NCBI RefSeq assembly: GCF_037975245.1
Contig: NC_092568.1
Span: 40,579,631 to 40,643,630 of the forward strand
Direction of reading: 5' to 3'
Source of the DNA: Apostichopus japonicus
Lineage: Eukaryota > Echinodermata > Holothuroidea > Aspidochirotida > Stichopodidae
Length of the DNA stretch: 64,000 nucleotides
Shown here: one piece after another, positions 60,147 to 64,000 of the stretch
Layout: every line of letters starts with the position of its first letter
Numbering within the stretch: position 1 is the first letter of the stretch
Made by a program: the position numbers and the translations under genes
The notes under the pieces: model-generated
Told to the model about the DNA's origin: nothing
Databases searched by the model: none
Seen by the model: only the letters and a program-made list of their open reading frames with translations

Positions 60147-61303
60147 TAGAGTTCGACCTATTAAATGATAATCAGCTTTACCGAGTACCGATTAGTTTCT
60201 GTGACAATCGGGCCGATGCCTATTACCTTTAGTGGATAAGCAGTTTTATTTTAATATTTCATTGAAAAAGATAACACAATCCCGAACGTTTGCTTTAAGT
60301 TTTGCCATATGCAAGGGAAACCTTCCGATGGAACGTTGTTTAAACGATCATACACAGTAAGTCAATGGCGCTTCTCCATTGACATTACTACACGTGGGAA
60401 AACCACACACTAAAGTCCCATTGACGTTTTCGCTGGAAATCAGACATGCTTTAGTCGGTAAGTTTAATTACTGCAAAGGTGATATTTTAGCAGGTATAGT
60501 ACATTAGGTCAGGGGAAAAAAGTTGCTTCGGGTTTTTCGCAAAAATATGCGTAAGAATATTTGCCTAATCAGTGATTAGTAATCACAAATGGTAATGCAG
60601 TAGAACTACCGAGGACTGTCGCCAAACATTTCTAGGGAATTTTAGGAGTATTTGGCGCCTTGATTTCATAATTTTATGGCATTTGTAGAAAATTGGGCGT
60701 ATTTTCAAACTAAACAGTTATTAAGCTCAACAGTTCTCTAGCCAGACTAGCCTAATGTGCGTAGAACTCACAATGAACAAAGCGTAACGTCACTCTCACT
60801 TTCCAGTTTTCACCTACGGTGAAATGGCCAAAGTGGTTTAAAAGTATATTGATTTGGTTTTACATTTACTCGAAACAATTAATCTTTCATATCAATCGTT
60901 AATATTAAACCTGATAACAGGAGGTTTCGTTAGATGCGAGAAGCGAAGTGAAAAAAAAAATAATAACGTCGTCCCTCTAAGTTTATCGCGAGTATACTGT
61001 ATGATGTTAACTGCTAAAACTGGATAGTATATCGAACAGCATTAGTACAAACTCGCGTGAGGGACTTGCGATACCGCTTCACGGCCGATTAGCGCACCTT
61101 CCCCGGCTATGAATAGCGCTGAATCGAACTTCTCCCGTTGTAGTTGTGGAGAATCAAAAGCGCGTAAAATACAATCCTTGATGTGGAACTTAATAATCGG
61201 TTCCAAATAATCGGTAGCGCAATGGATTTTGCCGATGCCGGTTACTGATTGTCTGATAATCGGCCCGATGCCGATTATCTAACCTATTATCGGTCGAACA
61301 CTA
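60147..61303. mobile_element. hAT-like element, 1.16 kb, perfect 8-bp TSD
   Basis: TTCTTGAT flanks both ends (60139-60146 and 61304-61311). The termini TAGAGTTCGACC and inverted TAGTGTTCGACC are followed by AATCGGCCCGATGCCGATT-type motifs near both ends. No transposase. Its ends differ from those of the G-rich hAT-like family elsewhere in the window. Confidence 0.85.
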
Positions 61304-61311
61304 TTCTTGAT

Positions 61312-62190
61312 CAGAAAATGCTGTCAATGTATAATTAGCAAAAGTTAGTCTTTTACGAAGTTCTAGTCTTAGCAGTCTGTTTGTAGTGTTCATGGCACAC
61401 TTCTACCTCTCTTATCTGTGTAGCTTTAACCTCAAACATAGCTTGCTCAGATTTTTCCACCGAGGAAAACCTAATTAGCTTGGTCTTTTACAAAGCCAGT
61501 ATACTTCAGGCATACTGTGGTCACCACATGACATTAAATTAGGGTACAAGTTGCATTATAAGAGGCATTCTTTTGTTGGTGGGGGGGGTGGGGGTGTGGG
61601 CGGCTGTATTTATGGGTGTGAAGGTTTTTTTGCCACGGATTTTATTCAGTAAACTCTTGGCTCTATTGTTGAACCACTAGTGTGCATAGGGAGTAAAATG
61701 TTGGGGTTGTGTGAGTGGGGGTGGGGGGCAGACTTGTGACTATCTTGACGGATATGGCTTTAATCCATTTGGCTAGATGGAAGATCCATGTCTAGCATAT
61801 TCAATGACATTGGTCAGCAATTCATCAATCATACATCCTTCCCCCCCCCCCCCCCCTATCACAGCCTATGTTCTCTAAGCCTTTTTCAATGTTACAGAAA
61901 CACAATACATATGATCACATTTTGCACAAATTGTGATTGGTAATCAGCCAGCTGCACAGGGAACTGAGGTCTACTTTATACTATTACTAATTCTAGGCTA
62001 GTCAATAAAGCATTTCGTAAAGGAATTAATATCTAGCAATTGCAAGAAAGTATTACGGTATTACCTAGGCTTCCAAAGTCAATCTCGACGGCTCTCATTT
62101 TGATAGTGCAACATGGATACCGCGCCGATTCGCGAACAAAAGTTAGGTTTACCGTTCTTGCTTGCATACAGTGTGAAAACTTGCGGCCAT
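61312..62190. other. no gene seen
   Basis: Two G-rich stretches (61578-61605 and 61715-61730) and a C run (about 61840-61856). Confidence 0.4.
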
Positions 62191-62194
62191 ACGG

Positions 62195-62650
62195 ACAACA
62201 CACTCAAAAAAATGAAGTGTTAAATTTGAATCGTAAAGTGTTGAATTTAACACCCCACCCTGTTTGGATTAGGGACAACACCCACCGGGTTAAATTAACA
62301 CTTCAGAAGTGTAACATAATATAACACTTTGCGAGTGTTACCTTAACAACACCCATACAAGTGTCAAAATAACACTTCCTGGTGTTGAAGGTACACTACA
62401 GGGAGTAAAATTAACACAATAAAGTGTTCATTTGTTAAAACTTCTGGGTGTCAACATGACACTTCAGGAAGTTAAATTAACACCATAAAGTGTTCATTTG
62501 TTAGCACTTCTGGGTGTCAAAATTGCACTTCAGGGAGTATAATTAACACTCTAGTGCACATTTTTTGGCCTTCTGGGTGTCAAAGTTCTGCTTCAGTGAG
62601 TAGAATTACCACCATATAGTGTTCATTTGTCATCTGTGTCAAGATGATAC
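62195..62650. repeat. ~66-bp tandem array with ACACTTC/GTGTT palindromic motifs
   Basis: It starts CACTCAAAAAAATGAAGTG, like the CACTC end of the 41-kb element. Units at 62411, 62477, 62543 and 62606 share TTAACAC-x-ATAAAGTGTTCATTTGT and CTTCTGGGTGTCAA. The left part has short AACACTT/AAGTGTT inverted motifs. It may be one end of a larger element that continues, or is truncated, to the right. Confidence 0.7.
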
Positions 62651-63105
62651 TTAATGGACTCTCAACACACAATAGTGCTCTCTCGTTTATACTTCTGGAT
62701 GTATATTTAACAGCTGGTTTGTAAAGTTTTACATGTTTATTATGTAACGCAAATACAATACTGTTATGTAAAATTTTGCCAGAAAAGTTTACATCGCATC
62801 CGTTTAAGTAAATATTTTATACAGGTTTTAGGTTAATTATTACTTAGTAATTAGGTAAACAATATGGATGCATGTTTGAATCGCTCGCAGCAGAAAGTTA
62901 CATTTAAGAGAGAGCAAAAAGCAATGACAACACAAACAATTCAGAATGTGGGATTTTCAGCAATTAAACACCCTACTACCTTCCTATTCCAGAGGTCCAT
63001 TTATTATATCCCATTAAATGTAAAACGAACAATTTAGGCTATAAAAGTATTGTCTTGTGGACAACTTTTTGGAAAAATTCCCAGGCACCGAGACTTGCAA
63101 TTTGG
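62651..63105. other. no gene seen
   Basis: AT-rich; possibly the interior of the element whose end is the preceding array. Confidence 0.35.
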
Positions 63106-63411
63106 TATAATTCAGATTTAACAGGTAGAATAATTTGAAGCAAACATCAATGGCTTCATAAATGTCCTCTGGGGTAGGGCAGGTCTCTGGATGATCAAAA
63201 ATGACTGCTTGGGGTGTATTTTGCTTCCTCCAAGAAGTAACACATATTGCTGAGGTCTTTCTGAAATCTTTTGCAAATAGAATTCCAAGTTGATGCTTCC
63301 TAAGTAACAACAAAGAAAAGAAAAGAAAATTCCCATCATAATGAAGTTGTGTTTACCTTCTTGGAGCATAAGCAGTTTTTTACATGTACCCCTCACAAAA
63401 CATGAACATTC
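63106..63411 (-). pseudogene. two exons of an unidentified gene, probably frameshifted
   Basis: The upstream exon 63357-63411 has the acceptor attttctttag and the donor AAGAAG/GTAAAC. The downstream exon starts at 63299 after a strong pyrimidine-rich acceptor (ctttgttgttacttag). In the phase set by the upstream exon the second exon reads Q-Y-V-L-L-L-G-G and S-F-L-I-I-Q-x-x-A-L-P, then loses sense. In the next frame it reads D-I-Y-E-A-I-D-V-C-F-K-L-F-Y-L-L-N-L-N-Y. The two halves look like one conserved block (strand, A-L-P, then an amphipathic helix), so a one-base frameshift near 63170 is likely. I do not recognise the family with certainty. Confidence 0.45.
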
Positions 63412-64000
63412 CTAAAGAAAATGCCCACAATTTAATCAGTTGTGATTCTAACTTCTTCAAGTACGTTTGAATCTAGAAAGCCAGATGGCCTATAGTGATT
63501 ACTTGTCAAAACAGGAACTTGCATTAAACTTTCATCAGACAAGGTAGGCAACTTTTATAACCAATGCATCATGTTAACAATGCTTAAAATAATGCTCACT
63601 CCCACTGTATGCAATTGTGTAGATTGCTATGAATTATAACAGCTAGATCACTTCCATAATATAGCTAAATTATAGTTGGGCCTAGGTCTAAAAGTATCAC
63701 CAATCCACATCAGCTTCGGCCTACTTACAAGCAACTTACAAGCTAAAATGGCAAATAGTGGTAATTATATATTGCATTACATGAATATATGTTTATCCCT
63801 TATTGAACATAGTACCAGCGTAACTATAGGCCCATGCTCGATGCTATATAAAATGCATTGTCTTGAAATAGCCTAAGTATACCCTACTAGTACTAGGCCT
63901 AGTACTACTTAAAAAAGTGACTCGCAGGGTATACGAAGTTACGGTTAACGCACAAAAAGGAATAGAATGCACTAGATTACAATAAAGGCCTAGACCAAAG
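63412..64000. other. no gene seen
   Basis: AT-rich DNA with TAGGCCTA motifs; any further exon of the preceding locus was not recognised. Confidence 0.35.

Overview
This 64-kb window is animal nuclear DNA. It is AT-rich, with introns and GT/AG exon borders, long TA, GGAT and G/C homopolymer tracts, and decayed LINE, Gypsy and MITE copies. The Gypsy element with a tRNA-Trp-type primer site, the L1/Tx1-like and CR1-like LINEs and the frequent TAGGCCTA motif suggest a marine invertebrate, possibly an echinoderm such as a sea cucumber. The species is inference. No rRNA, tRNA, CRISPR array or prokaryotic operon was seen.

Layout. 0-1.3 kb: an orphan exon (minus) and an L1-like ORF1 fragment (plus). 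1.85-7.61 kb: a decayed Ty3/Gypsy provirus (5' LTR, tRNA-Trp-type PBS, an extra SGNH-like ORF before gag, gag, protease-RT-RNaseH-integrase, PPT, 66-bp stump of the 3' LTR). 7.62-8.32 kb: a ~195-bp satellite. 9.0-11.6 kb: broken L1/Tx1-like endonuclease and reverse transcriptase. 17.9-18.9 kb (minus): an apparently intact 322-codon gene for an all-helical protein with a central hydrophobic hairpin, resembling alpha-helical pore formers. 26.3-27.3 kb (minus): its frameshifted, stop-interrupted duplicate, whose 3' end is cut off by a LINE tail. 29.4-32.1 kb: nested hAT-like elements with 8-bp target duplications. 33.7-35.2 kb: two inverted-repeat MITEs. 35.2-37.1 kb (minus): a CR1-like LINE fragment. 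39.2-40.8 kb: a perfect 288-bp palindrome flanked by TA repeats with a hammerhead-ribozyme-like motif in each arm, followed by a 1.2-kb G-rich minisatellite. 41.0-46.4 kb: a possible 5.4-kb TA-flanked element with inverted terminal arrays. 48.4-54.8 kb (minus): exons of a TE-like gene with a tyrosine-recombinase C-terminal motif; one intron holds a hAT element inside another. 55.4-59.6 kb: an 850-bp GGAT array, a palindrome-array MITE and a 300-bp TA tract. 60.1-61.3 kb: another hAT-like element with perfect TSDs. 62.2-62.6 kb: a ~66-bp repeat array. 63.1-63.4 kb (minus): two exons of an unidentified, probably frameshifted gene.

Most of the window is therefore transposon-derived. The one clear host-gene candidate is the 17.9-kb helical-protein gene. 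The most unusual structures are the palindromic hammerhead pair, the SGNH-like ORF upstream of gag, and a MITE family that keeps related ends but carries different arrays of short palindromes.
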